DNA from: Trogon surrucura
Taxonomy: Eukaryota; Chordata; Aves; Trogoniformes; Trogonidae
Direction: 5' to 3'
DNA length: 64,000 nt
NCBI GenBank assembly: GCA_020746105.1
Contig: CM036617.1
Coordinates: 144,936,518 to 145,000,517 of the forward strand
The first letter of the stretch is position 1; every line of letters starts with the position of its first letter. The translations under genes were made by a program, and so were the position numbers. The notes below the pieces were generated by a model. That model did no database searches and was not told the origin of the DNA. It worked only from the letters and a program-made list of their open reading frames with translations. Of this stretch, positions 37,201-46,355 are shown in pieces.

Positions 37201-39496
37201 ACCTTCATCTATGTCATCATTTGCCTGGCCCTCAAGTTCCAGAGCCCCATACCTGTTCTGTAAGGGCAACTGGGAAGGTGAGAGAGGCCAGGCAGGGATT
37301 TGCCGGCCTCTCTGCATGGGGACCTGTTTCCATTCCCCCCCATCTCTTAGGTACTCTCCTTCTGCTTGGTGGCAAGAGGGTAGGGCATCCTCTGCTTCTT
37401 TTGGAGCCTCCACCTGCTACCTTTGCCTCAGGGAGTGGCTCCACCAATCTCTCTCACACTCCCTGATACTCCTTAACCTCTCCACTTTGCCCTTCAGCTC
37501 TGCCACCAGGCTGAGTAGAGATCATTCACCTGGTCACACCTCACACAGGTGCTGTGTCTGCCAGTCTCTGGGACAAAGGACGGGCTCAGACACTCCCTTA
37601 TTTGAACAGGGTGCTTATCCCTAGTCTCTCAGGTTTTCTTAGGCTTATGGTGTCATAAATAAAAGGTACAAACAACCTATGTGAGGTTATTTAGGCACAT
37701 TGTTCTTGAAACTAAATACAATAAATTAGCCCTCTGCAGCACGTCATGGGAGGTTGTCCTTGCCCTCTACTCAGCACTGGTAAGGCCACACCTGGAGTGT
37801 TGTGTCCTCCTTCCAGCTCCTCGGTACAAGAGAGACATGGGCATATCTGAAACAAATCCTACAAAGAGATATGGAGATGACTATGAGACTGAAGCATCTG
37901 TTATACAAGGAAAAGCTGAGACAGCCCAAGAAGGTTTTGGGGTAGGGAACAACACACACTTATTGATGCATATAAATATTTTATGAGACTGATCAAAGAC
38001 AGATGAAGAGTCTCCTTCTCGTGTCCATTGGAAGGACAAGATGCAGTGGGCACAAATTGAGATACAGGGAACTACTGCAGTAAAAACTTCAGCTTTCTTT
38101 CAAATGGCTCTAAAATAACCTACGAAAATCTGCTCCCACTATTGACGTCCATGAGAAGAGGTGCCAGTGAAAACATTATCAGTGACATTATAGAGTACTG
38201 GTGCTTGGGACAGGGGATATTAAACCTGACCAAGCTGTACTCAGAAACTTGCTCACCAAGTTCAAGGGTGCCCTAAGCCGCATCTTGTACAGCTAGTTTC
38301 AGGCTTAGATAATGAAGATATTCTAAGTTTCTTCTTCTGTTCCACATAGCATGAACCCAGCTCTAACCTGAGGAGATGTCAACAACATGACAAGCAAAGC
38401 AATGTCAGCCAGCAGGGTTCTGGCTGCTTTAGCCCTCCTATCACTGCCATAAGATGATGGGATTCAAACATCATGAAAAAAGTGGGAAATCAAGGGGTCC
38501 AAAGGAAATCGAGACGTAGATTCTTCAGCCCTTATTTAGATGGTTCTGTTGTGCCCATTTCCCAACAGCTCAACCTGAGAAGCGTCAAAATTCACAAACC
38601 ACTCCGTCAGAAAGAAAAGACCCTCTCTAAATTAATATTCCTCATATACAAGCGCATTCCTCATACAAGCACATCTGCTGGGATGCTGTTGGCCTTTCTG
38701 TGTGGTGGGATGAGAGAGAAACAGTCCTGCCAGCAGATTTCATCCAATGCTGCTTGGAAACACAATCCAATTGAGCAGGTGAGGCAGGGTTCACCACTGT
38801 CTTTTCCCCACAACTCCATTGTGTCCGTGCTCAAAGTACACAAAGGAAAGAGAGTGAATTACAGTTCCCCTTTTTGCTCACTCATGCAGCAGAGGCTGAG
38901 GAAATGTTTCCAGTTTCTCTCAAAAATAGCTTTTTATGGCAAACAAAATAATGACAGGAATAATAGCCACACTGGATTAGTATACTGGTACAATCGCCTT
39001 AAAATTGCTCAACACTTCTAAAAGAGCTCAGGGTCAGCAGTGATCTAATACGCAAAAGAACACCATGATGACTGTGGAAAACTTTATTGTTTTGTGTGTA
39101 AGTAGAGAAAATATAAAATCTTTTTCAAGATTGCAAGGAGAAAAAAAAGAAAAGCTATAAAAATTATTTAGGGAAATCCAAACAAACATTATCACTGCTA
39201 TCTATTATTCTATCCTTCAGAAAATCTAGACATTTAATCCTCAAAAAGTTAAGCAGCATGGCATTTTACTTACAGAGGTTATAAATGTTCCAGTCCAAAT
39301 GGTCCAGTCTCTGAAGGATGTTATTTTCTTGGTTAAGAAATCGACGGTTAACTTCCAAGGAATCAAACTTTCCCTCTCTTTGCGCTTGCAGTAAGTGCAC
39401 AAGATAACACACAAAACCCACGTTCATGATTAACAGTGCAACAGTATGCAGTCTCTTCCAGGATGCCATTGCAAGCTTAAAAAAATCCCTCAGCAT
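19029..39496 (-). CDS. GALNT8: Polypeptide N-acetylgalactosaminyltransferase 8 (spliced, 11 coding exons)
   Basis: Type II Golgi membrane glycosyltransferase of family GT27, which transfers GalNAc from UDP-GalNAc to Ser/Thr of proteins to start mucin-type O-glycosylation. Eleven exons (39496-39274, 33669-33381, 31226-31060, 29909-29726, 27767-27570, 26473-26359, 23897-23712, 22779-22642, 21807-21712, 21132-20965, 19208-19029) sum to 1944 nt, 647 residues plus TGA, close to the size of human GALNT8. All junctions agree in phase and use GT/AG. Visible parts in order: cytosolic N-terminus, membrane segment about 16-36, stem, catalytic domain with DAH metal motif (279-281), YGGEN (382-386) and the conserved His410, then a C-terminal ricin-type lectin domain (about 500-647). 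Family assignment is very strong. The choice of GALNT8 over close relatives rests on YGGEN/VEL-type residues, recalled resemblance and the NDUFA9 neighbour. Catalytic activity is uncertain for this subfamily. Confidence 0.93.
20031..20070. repeat. (AATT)n microsatellite
   Basis: Interrupted AATT repeats over 40 bp inside the last GALNT8 intron. Confidence 0.9.
20965..21132 (-). CDS. GALNT8: GALNT8 coding exon 10: ricin-type lectin repeat
   Basis: Fifty-six codons (533-588) after a TTCCCTTTCAG acceptor, ending at AAGCAG|GTAGGT. It contains [17 protein letters not shown], a CLD-type lectin repeat with Thr inserted before the Asp position, and LHWDF in place of the usual QxW element. Confidence 0.93.
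21712..21807 (-). CDS. GALNT8: GALNT8 coding exon 9: start of ricin-type lectin domain
   Basis: Thirty-two codons (501-532) between acceptor CCGCAG and donor CAG|GTGATG. The sequence [15 protein letters not shown] and [10 protein letters not shown] matches the first disulphide-bonded part of the C-terminal beta-trefoil found in this family. It was too short to appear as a stand-alone open frame and was found by reading between the flanking exons. Confidence 0.92.
22642..22779 (-). CDS. GALNT8: GALNT8 coding exon 8: linker to lectin domain
   Basis: Forty-six codons (455-500), beginning [19 protein letters not shown] and containing the conserved [13 protein letters not shown] segment that closes the catalytic domain. 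Acceptor TTGCAG, donor GTAAGT, phase 0 at both ends. Confidence 0.95.
23712..23897 (-). CDS. GALNT8: GALNT8 coding exon 7: end of catalytic domain
   Basis: Sixty-two complete codons (393-454) starting AWQCGG. The motif [14 protein letters not shown] contains His410, the third metal ligand in the family; the usual GHVFRK form is altered to AHLERA. The segment ends at NLPIE. The donor GAG|GTGGAG is weaker than average. Confidence 0.94.
25276..25719 (+). mobile_element. CR1 LINE 3' fragment
   Basis: Plus strand, opposite to GALNT8, in the intron between the YGGEN exon and the exon at 23712. Encodes [20 protein letters not shown] and [18 protein letters not shown], and ends with the GGGGTTGGACTAGATGATCT tail and TTCTATGATTC. 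Confidence 0.9.
26359..26473 (-). CDS. GALNT8: GALNT8 coding exon 6: YGGEN motif
   Basis: Acceptor TCTCCAG. Encodes residues 355-392: [19 protein letters not shown], then [14 protein letters not shown]. Most GALNTs have WGGEN here; Tyr382 replaces the Trp, a feature I associate with the GALNT8/9/18-like group. The donor after AGG is GTAACC, phase 0. Confidence 0.93.
27570..27767 (-). CDS. GALNT8: GALNT8 coding exon 5: catalytic domain, substrate loop region
   Basis: Encodes W288-R354 ([23 protein letters not shown] through [12 protein letters not shown]). The sequence FDWALW is the family's F-x-W hallmark. The 198-nt length is typical for this GALNT exon. Acceptor GGTAG, donor GTAAGT, phase 2 at both ends. 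Confidence 0.95.
28300..28930. mobile_element. Suspected LTR-derived sequence
   Basis: Contains a TATA-like GTATAAAAATTGAAC, a run of GTAATTGCTATATTGTGCTC and TGTGATTTCAGTGTATTGCT elements, and a LTR/leader-like GAATATCTAAAAGAACCTGG block. The organisation is reminiscent of avian ERV LTRs, but I cannot fix termini or a target duplication. Confidence 0.3.
29726..29909 (-). CDS. GALNT8: GALNT8 coding exon 4: DxH metal-binding motif
   Basis: Acceptor TTTTAG at 29910. Encodes residues 227-288, including [15 protein letters not shown] and [12 protein letters not shown]. Asp279 and His281 form the DxH motif that binds Mn2+ in this family. The donor TG|GTAAGA splits a Trp codon that the next exon completes. 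Confidence 0.95.
30274..30373. repeat. AT-rich low-complexity repeat
   Basis: An A-run followed by about 90 bp of ATATAT/TATAAATAT sequence in a GALNT8 intron. Confidence 0.85.
31060..31226 (-). CDS. GALNT8: GALNT8 coding exon 3: GT-A nucleotide-binding fold
   Basis: Encodes residues 171-226 plus one base. It shows [11 protein letters not shown] (the GT-A opening strand and FHNEA-like motif, with Leu-Asn in place of His-Asn) and [11 protein letters not shown] (the UDP-binding VDD motif). Acceptor TTACAG and donor GTAAGTG are both strong. The 167-nt length matches the usual GALNT exon as I recall it. Confidence 0.94.
33381..33669 (-). CDS. GALNT8: GALNT8 coding exon 2: stem and start of catalytic domain
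   Basis: Acceptor ATCAG at 33670; the first two bases complete a Ser codon. The exon encodes a charged stem (residues about 75-125), then the entry to the GT27 domain with the [18 protein letters not shown] signature. The donor is AG|GTGTGG, weaker than consensus, phase 2. It joins to the next exon as Ser-Cys, which fits the family's DTR-x-x-C pattern. Confidence 0.9.
33774..37620 (-). mobile_element. CR1 LINE, nearly full-length, inactivated
   Basis: About 3.85 kb in sense with GALNT8 inside its intron 1, against roughly 4.5 kb for an intact CR1. From 5' to 3' on the minus strand: ORF1 remnant (C-x-x-C near 37540 and [15 protein letters not shown] at 37162-37413), an endonuclease region (35732-36640; [33 protein letters not shown]), RT ([52 protein letters not shown]), then the C-terminal domain ([30 protein letters not shown]) and 3' tail at 33774. 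Several frameshifts and stops, and the RT catalytic FADD reads FAGD, so it cannot move itself. Confidence 0.92.
37690..38100 (+). mobile_element. CR1 LINE internal fragment
   Basis: Plus strand: [20 protein letters not shown] with [10 protein letters not shown], then degenerate continuation to GGGCACAAATTGAGATACAG. Lies tail-to-tail against the 5' end of the long CR1 in the same intron. Old and broken. Confidence 0.75.
38101..39273. other. GALNT8 intron 1 remainder
   Basis: Contains an open frame of 182 codons on the plus strand (38473-39021), basic in composition and without any recognised domain or splice partner. No repeat family assigned. Confidence 0.4.
39274..39496 (-). CDS. GALNT8: GALNT8 coding exon 1: cytosolic tail, membrane anchor, stem start
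   Basis: The chosen start is the first ATG of the open frame, at 39496. It encodes a short basic N-terminus ([15 protein letters not shown]) followed by a hydrophobic stretch at residues 16-36, the normal type II Golgi anchor, then a stem with coiled-coil-like spacing (about 45-74). The donor after CTCT is GTAAGT, leaving phase 1. The frame stays open upstream to about 39610 without an ATG, so an upstream exon adding residues cannot be excluded. A second Met at residue 10 has a better Kozak context (G at +4). Confidence 0.82.
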
Positions 39497-40559
39497 TCTG
39501 CTGCTGCTTGGAGTTTGTGGTTCTGGGTCTGTGCTGAGTCTTCTTTCCAAATGCACTGTTCTCCCATTGCCTCTACTTGACTGAGAGCTAAGACTGCTTA
39601 GATAAAGCAATTAACAGAGGCTAATGAGTAACAGAACAGCTAAAGTACAGCTACAGGTGTCTTCACTTGCATGCATATATCTACCTGCAAAAGTTGAGTT
39701 TCAGCTGCCATACAGTGACCAGCTGCTCAATGAAGCTCCTGTTTACGAAACACTCTAGCTCAAGGAAGCTTGGACAAGTTGCCTCATTCTGTAACATCTC
39801 TGGCAATTTTTTTATATAGCAAAGAGTCATAAGACTGACTTACCACCTGCACTGCTGGCTGAAGGGGTGCAGAAGCTCCAGGGATAGCTTGCAAATACAA
39901 GGTGATAGTAACTTCACAGAGCTCCCGGCTAAAGAGCCAGGCTGAATCCCCTCCAGACATTTGACTCCCTTACCACCAAGTAGGGCTTCTCTAAGTAGTA
40001 TGTAGTCACTTTTGCTCCCACCCTTCCTGATGTCTACACCTGATCATGCTTGAAAGTCTCCTCAGCTGCAGGAAGCTAGATAAATCACACCAATTTGGGT
40101 TTCCACTGGGTTTCTGCTCTATCTCTGTTCAACAGTACAAACTACTTCGGCCAGGGACCAGAAGCTGAGGGGCATCTCCTCCAGAGTCAGTTTGCAAGAG
40201 CCAGGTTCAAGGATAATCTTGAAACAGACAGACTCAATATTAAAGCAAGGAACATACACCCTCTATTGACAATAGCTTGTTGATTTTGGCAAAGTTTGCT
40301 GTTGGCCAAGACCAGCAAGTCCATGGCAGAGAAAAATTACGAGATACAACCACACCCGTAAAAAAAACTTCATCGAGGCACAGGGTCATTCATTGCCAAA
40401 GCTGTAACTGTTAATGTGTTCCTGCCTGCACCATCAAGGACTTTCCCACAGAATACACACCATAATTTGTGGAATAAGACTTACCAGAGATGTTGCTCCA
40501 CAGGAATAATGGGAGCTTGGTGTGTTCTAGTCAGCATGCAGGAGGGAGGAGCTAGGTGT
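39497..40559. other. GALNT8 upstream region
   Basis: Would contain the 5' untranslated region and promoter. I see no CpG island or clear TATA box. Possible 5' splice acceptors lie at TCTAAGCAG and TTAGCTCTCAG just upstream of the chosen start, so a non-coding first exon may lie further upstream. Confidence 0.4.
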
Positions 40560-41075
40560 GTGTGGTGGGTTAACCCTGGCTGGAGACCAGGTGCCCACCA
40601 AAGCCGTTCTATCACTATCCCCTTCCTCAACTGGACAGGGGAGAGAAAAAATATAATAAAATGCTCATGGGTCAAGTTAAAGACAAGGAGACGTCACTCA
40701 GCAATTACTGTCAATGGGCAAAACAGATGCTACTTGGGGAAATCAATTTAATTTATTGCCAGTTGAAATCAGAGTAGAATAATGATAAAAAACACTCCTA
40801 AATCTTAAAACACCTTCCCCCTACCTCTCCCTTCTCCCCACACTCAACTCCCGATTTTATCTCCCTCCTCCCCACCCAGCAGCACAGGGGAATAGGGAAT
40901 GGGAGTTGGTCAGTTCATCACACCTAATCTCTGTGGCTCCTTCCTCCTCAAGGGGAGGACTCCTCCCCTTCTCCACTGTGGAGTCCCTCCCACATTAGAC
41001 AGTTGTCCATAAACATCTCCATCTTGGATCCCTCCCACAGGGTGCAGTCCTTCAGAAACAGGATACTGACATGTC
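40560..41075 (+). mobile_element. ERVL-like LTR (solo or partial)
   Basis: Starts TGTGGTGGGTTAACCCTGGC and continues CCAGGTGCCCACCAAAGCCG, a hallmark of a widespread avian ERVL-type LTR. Further in are CCCACCCAGCAGCACAGGGG, CTTCCTCCTCAAGGG and GGGTGCAGTCCTTCAGAAAC. No retroviral gene follows. The right end is approximate. Confidence 0.75.
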
Positions 41076-41412
41076 TTTTCCCCAAAAGTTCTGCACTCAT
41101 TGTCATTATTTCATCTCGCTTTTCATCTTTATCCCTATTTATCCACCCAGGTTTTAAAGTAATACAAACTGAAAATTGCTTAAAATTAATGGAGTTGGTT
41201 TCCATAGCTAAAGATTGGGAATAAGCTGGAAACCACGTTGTTCAACCATACAGGTTTCACTGGAACTGATTTGAAAAATTTAACTGTTTTTATGAAAAAA
41301 AAAAAATCTTTTCAACTGGAAAAAGAAACATTTGGGAGCCCATGATTTTGTTAACCTCCATATTCTGTATACTGAGCTGCATAAAAAGCCCTATTGTATA
41401 AAGAGCCCTACC
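41076..41412. other. Intergenic, no recognised feature
   Basis: Short AT-rich gap between the LTR and a CR1 fragment. Confidence 0.5.
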
Positions 41413-41939
41413 ATATCCTGGGCTGCATAACAAGTGTGACCCTTTAGTCTCATGAGACCCCATCCGGAATCCTGCTTCCAAGCTTTGGGAGCACATCCAG
41501 AAGAGAGACACAGAATTGATCAGAGGGCTGGAAGAGCTCTCCTATGCAGAAGACTGAGTTGGCACTGTTCAGCATGGAGAAGGCTCCAGAGAGACCTTAC
41601 TACAGCCTTTCAGTACTTAAAAGGGGCTTATAAGAAAGACAGAGAGACTTTTTACTGGGCCTGTATTGACAGGACAAAAGGCAGCAGTTTTAAACTGAAA
41701 GAGGATAGGTTTAGATCAGATATACAGGGGCAAAAAAAAAAGTTACGATGAGGGTGGTAAGACACTGGAGCAGGTTGCTCAGAGAAGTTGTGGGTGTCTC
41801 ATCTTTGGCAGAGTTCAAGGCCAGACTGGATGGCACTTTGAGCAATCAGATCTAGTGGGAGGTGTCCCTGTCCTATGCAGCAGGGTTGGACTAGATCACC
41901 TTCAAAGGTTCCTTCTAAGCCAACCCATTCTGTGATTCC
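41413..41939 (+). mobile_element. CR1 LINE 3' fragment
   Basis: Plus strand: TATCCTGGGCTGCATAACAA, degenerate CR1 C-terminus (YLKGAYKKDRETF, IDRTKGSSFKLKEDRFRSD), a poly-A-like expansion near 41731, then CTGGAGCAGGTTGCTCAGAG and a TTCTGTGATTCC tail. Confidence 0.85.
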
Positions 41940-43729
41940 TCACGGGTTGCTTTTTTGCCCCTCCACGTAGAGGAAAAAATGGTGGCCTAGGAAGAATAAA
42001 CAATAAAGTAAAAATACAGCTGTGATGAACCTTATCCCAAAAATACTTTAAATATAGCAGTCCTGATCTCCGCATCTCATATAATGTGTATCTATCTATA
42101 TCACTTGGGGCAGGGGGAAAGGGAGAAAATAGCAGGGAGAAAGAGGTAACTACAGAACAATTCCTGCCAGCGTGGATGGTCGTCGTCTCGGTCTTTAACC
42201 GTCTGCCCTCTAACTGAAGAAAGCTTTGAGACTTCCCAAACATGCAAAGAAAGAAAAATTTAGAGATAAGAGTAAATGGTCAAACAGACACAAAGGTTTA
42301 ATTCTATGCAAGTCACTTGTTCTGCCTTGGAGCAACACAGGACAAACAGTGTAATTTAAGTGTTATATTTTCAGCATAAATACAAACATAACTAGCTGCA
42401 AGTCCAAACCAGAGTTCTAACTGCTTAGGATAAATACAATCTTTGAAGAAACATAGGGTCCAAATCCTTCCCTCCACCCTTAGATGCAGTTTCTATGCCC
42501 ACCCACAAAAGCTGTTCATAAAATCTAAGTATCCTCCCAGTCCTACTTGCAGGGGGATGTCAAAAAGCAAAGTGGGTGAAGTTTTCTGCTTTTGCTACCT
42601 CCTTCTCCTTCCCCCATACCTATCTCCTTTCATACTGAAAAATTACACCTTCTTGGTAAAGGATAAATGCTACCAATATTTCCCACACCATCTCAAACTA
42701 TGGAAGTGCTCTAAATAACATGAAGACCATTACTCTTAGAACAAACACAACATTCTCCCATTCCTTACAATTTCTCTTCACAGCAACCAAGACACACCGG
42801 GTGCCCCAAGGCAGCGTATGAACCAAGTTAACTACATGGAACAGAAGTGTCACTTTTTTCCTTTCAGGCTAGCTGAGAACCAAATGTGAGAAGTGATGTT
42901 ATAGTGACACCTACACACTGTTTCCTCTTTTCTTCTCAGTCCCAGGGAAACGCAAATACTTTCCATCCAATTGTGCAGGCTTGAGTGGGGCATGTATACA
43001 TATGTCTATGTACACGCACAGATACATACACACACCCACGTATAGCTAACATGATTGCCTTCACCAGCTCTTCAGTTCTTACTGGTCCTTAACCACGTAT
43101 CTCGTAATTGCACATACACACTCACACAGACATGCAAACAAATCATATGGGCCATAAACAGATGCTCTACAGTAGGCTGAAGGTGGGCTATAGATTAAAT
43201 TATTAGACTACGTGCTGGGAAGGAACCCAAAGCAAGTTCCCTTTCAGCCAGAGATGGTACCAGTGCCAGCTATCATTATACCACCGTACCTGCAAATTGC
43301 CAATGCACATTTTTGGGCCTGACCTGAAAACCCTTTCTGGATAGCCTTCTGCATGCAGGTGAGGAAGAGAGACAAGAAACGGCAAAGCCCGTGCAGGAAA
43401 CAGGCTGCAAAAAAAACAAGGGCACCCAGCGCGCTTCGAGACCATTGTTGCCACTTTCTGCTCTACCAGTGACCTCTTGTGGGGAGGGTGGAAAACAACA
43501 GCCACCTCCTTCCCCTCTCCGTGGCGCTTTGAGCGACACCCCGCGAAAAGGTGTTAAACATGAGCCTCAACTCCACATGGTTAGAGATCTTCAGTTCTTT
43601 GCATACAGCAGATTGGCTGAAAAACTATTGCAAGCTGCGAAACTAGGAACGGGATAAAAAAAGAAGATGCTCTCACTGACAAAGGAGCTGGGATAAAAAT
43701 CACTGATGAAACTGAATTTTGTGCCCTGG
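41940..43729. other. Intergenic, no gene recognised
   Basis: Contains a CA/TA-rich patch near 42995-43040 (ACACGCACAGATACATACAC). Frames of 85-113 codons carry no family motif. Confidence 0.5.
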
Positions 43730-43883
43730 ACTGTATTACAAGTGACTCTGGAGACATTCAAAACCTGCCTGGATGCCTTCCTGTGTAACGTCATCTAGGT
43801 GTTCCTGCTCTGGCAGGGGGATTGGACTTGATGATCTTTTGAGGTCCCTTCCAATCCCTACCATACTGTGATACTGTGACTTC
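43730..43883 (+). mobile_element. CR1 LINE 3' tail
   Basis: The last 150 bp of a CR1 of the same subfamily as 33774 and 63187: GGAGACATTCAAAACCTGCC, GGGGGATTGGACTTGATGAT and a ATACTGTGATACTGTGAC tail. Confidence 0.85.
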
Positions 43884-46096
43884 ATTACTCCTTTCAGGAC
43901 CCCTAAAGAAATTGCTATGGGAGGATAAATAAAAAGAAATCACTCTGCCGTTTCTGCAAGGTATGAAGCAGAAGTGCTTCCTCAGTAAGGCAAAATTCTG
44001 TGGAAAATGAAACTTGCAGCAGTAGAGGAGCACTAACTTGATACTCTGCTTTATCAGTATTTCTGGCTGATGTGGAGCAGGCTCCTCATAGGAAACTCTT
44101 CATGGTTATCCATCATCTGCATGTTCTCTGTCTAACTGATGTCTGAATTAAGATCCTGTAGGTGTGGTCTATGGTGCAACTGAAGCCACTGGAAAAGCTA
44201 CACTTTGACTGGGAAAAATAAAAAGTGAAATCACTGCATTATGGTAAGCACTCCCAAAACTGGCACCTAAAATTGCAGTACGACCTTTGACAGGTTTTTC
44301 TGCCTCAGTTTGCCATATGAAAATGGAAAGAGCTTGTTAGCTATGCAGCACCTATCAGGATAACCACATTTCTCTGTACTCTAAGTGCACAGTTCAGAAA
44401 CACCACCATTTTCACAGCAGGATGTGAATAACATGCCATAAATCAAGATTATGGTCATACATTAAATGAGCACTAATGAGGCTACTTATTTACAGTTAAG
44501 GTCTTACAGAAAAAAACTTGCAGTCAGAAAAATAAAAGGATCAAATTACCAACAATATGCACTTAATTTCTAGTTTGACCTAGCTTTTGAATGTTTGGCA
44601 GATTTCTTTTAAAACAACTGAACTCACATGACAAAAAGAAAAATAAACAATTCATGAGATCTGAATTAAATACATAGTATGCACATTACCGCAAGAGCCT
44701 ACCTATTCCTGACGGTGAAAACATTGGCAGCAGTAGGTTGTATGCAGAAGAGTAAAATGTGGAAGCTGATGAAACACTTGGCCCAGGAGTTTCACAGTAG
44801 TGTGTCAACAATACGGAAATAACGAGATTCTGATCTTCGGCTCCAGCAATGAGTGTTGTTTAATCCAGAGACTTCTCCACTTCCTCTAACCTTGATCTTT
44901 TTGCTCTTTTCCACCTGTCTCTGCCCTTGCCTACTCTCCCTCTTGATCATCCACTCCATCCCATTCTTCTCTTCGGGTATCGCCTCTGTTAGGCTTCTAT
45001 TTTTGATACCCATTTGTCCAACTTCTCCCACAGTTCCTTCTCTCTGACTTCACATTGAGCAAAGGAAAGTAGTAAGAAGCTTGGAGGTGAAAACACAAAG
45101 TGTTCTGTCATTCATTTCATCCCTTCTAAGTTGAAAATCAGTTTCCCCACCAACCTCAACTCATTCTAGTTAACGTAATTTACTCCCAGAACTAGTAGCT
45201 CACTCCTTGGTTCAAGAAATGTCTTCTTTCACACCATGAAGCCATCAGAACACTGCACTGCATACAGAAGATTCAGCTCTCTGCTCTCAGTTCTTTGCGG
45301 ACTTACTCAGCTCTAAGCTGCACCCAAGCAAACAACGTCACTGACAAAATTTAACCAAAAACCTCCAGCAACTCTTTGGATATGAAAACAGAAAGCACAG
45401 CCCTTGATCAGATTCTGGCAGGGATCTTTCTTTGATCTTAAAATGATTGAAAATATTTAATTGTGAAACAAAGCTTATCCTTCTTACCAAAAGAAAATAT
45501 GCCAGCACACAAAAGCTTTGCGCATCTAAAAATTAAAATTAGGCATTCTCATTTTAAAATGAAAGAAATGACATATTTCCTCATGTCTATGAGCCACAGC
45601 ACACTTAATTATCACAAGAGATCAGATGACACATACTAACTTGTTTACACATCTGATTGATGGTCCTTAACCTTAGAAACAGCTTGTGCCATTTTGGTTT
45701 TGGTATTTTCTATAATAGTTCTGCCCAGGGCAGAAAACAAAGCTCAGAAAAGTCAACTTAAAAACAGGGTTTCACCTGAAACCTCCTAATCTGAATAGGT
45801 GGCAGTACCAACTGCCCCTACTGAAAAGGATGTGTTCTAGGCCACACAGTCCTGAACTGCAATATTCTTCAAACCATTTAGCACTTAGACTCAGTGAACG
45901 CTTGCTTTGAAAGCCAAGTCAGGGAAACTGACTAGTGTTAACACACCTTCCAAACAGTTTAATACTCACCAGCTAAGCAACAATATGTAAATTTGCTTCC
46001 ATGACCTTTTAAAGCAAAAAAATCTGCATTTCAACGACAGTCTTCCATAATTAAAGAGACAACACTGGTGAAATACAGTTTACATGATTAATAGAT
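43884..46096. other. Intergenic between GALNT8 and NDUFA9
   Basis: No coding or repeat feature recognised; 2.2 kb of AT-rich DNA. Confidence 0.5.
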
Positions 46097-46102
46097 TTTA
46101 TT
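46097..46102 (-). terminator. NDUFA9: Candidate polyadenylation signal of NDUFA9
   Basis: AATAAA on the minus strand 83 nt past the stop codon, implying a very short 3' untranslated region of about 100 nt, in keeping with a housekeeping respiratory gene. Confidence 0.7.
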
Positions 46103-46184
46103 CAGTATGTACACAGGTCTCCAAACAAACTGGGTCATACAAAGGCAGTTTAAGAAGCGTGAAGTAACCACCTTATATCAACTG

Positions 46185-46355
46185 TTACATGGGATATGTC
46201 TTAGCTGGTTTTGCTTCCTCCAGCTCAGCGTCCAACCAGCGGTATCTGCGGTGACGGCGCAGAACTTCAATTGCTTTTTCTTCTAGAGCTGTTGGACGAA
46301 CACCCAGGTCTTCCAAACCAGGAAGGTCGGGAAATGTCATGTCTGTTGTGTGAAA
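46185..46355 (-). CDS. NDUFA9: NDUFA9 exon 11: C-terminus and stop
   Basis: Encodes [20 protein letters not shown], then [20 protein letters not shown] and a KPAKTYPM end before TAA (46187-46185). The AAAG acceptor follows a pyrimidine tract with 16 consecutive T on the transcribed strand. Confidence 0.95.
   Translation of the reverse strand, partial: FHTTDMTFPDLPGLEDLGVRPTALEEKAIEVLRRHRRYRWLDAELEEAKPAKTYPM

Noticed and set aside
37169..37624. 151-codon plus-strand frame rich in Ser/Pro
   Set aside because: Antisense of the ORF1 remnant of the long CR1.
42995..43140. CA-rich patch considered as a CRISPR-like or satellite array
   Set aside because: Only imperfect dinucleotide and tetranucleotide words; no regular repeat-spacer pattern.
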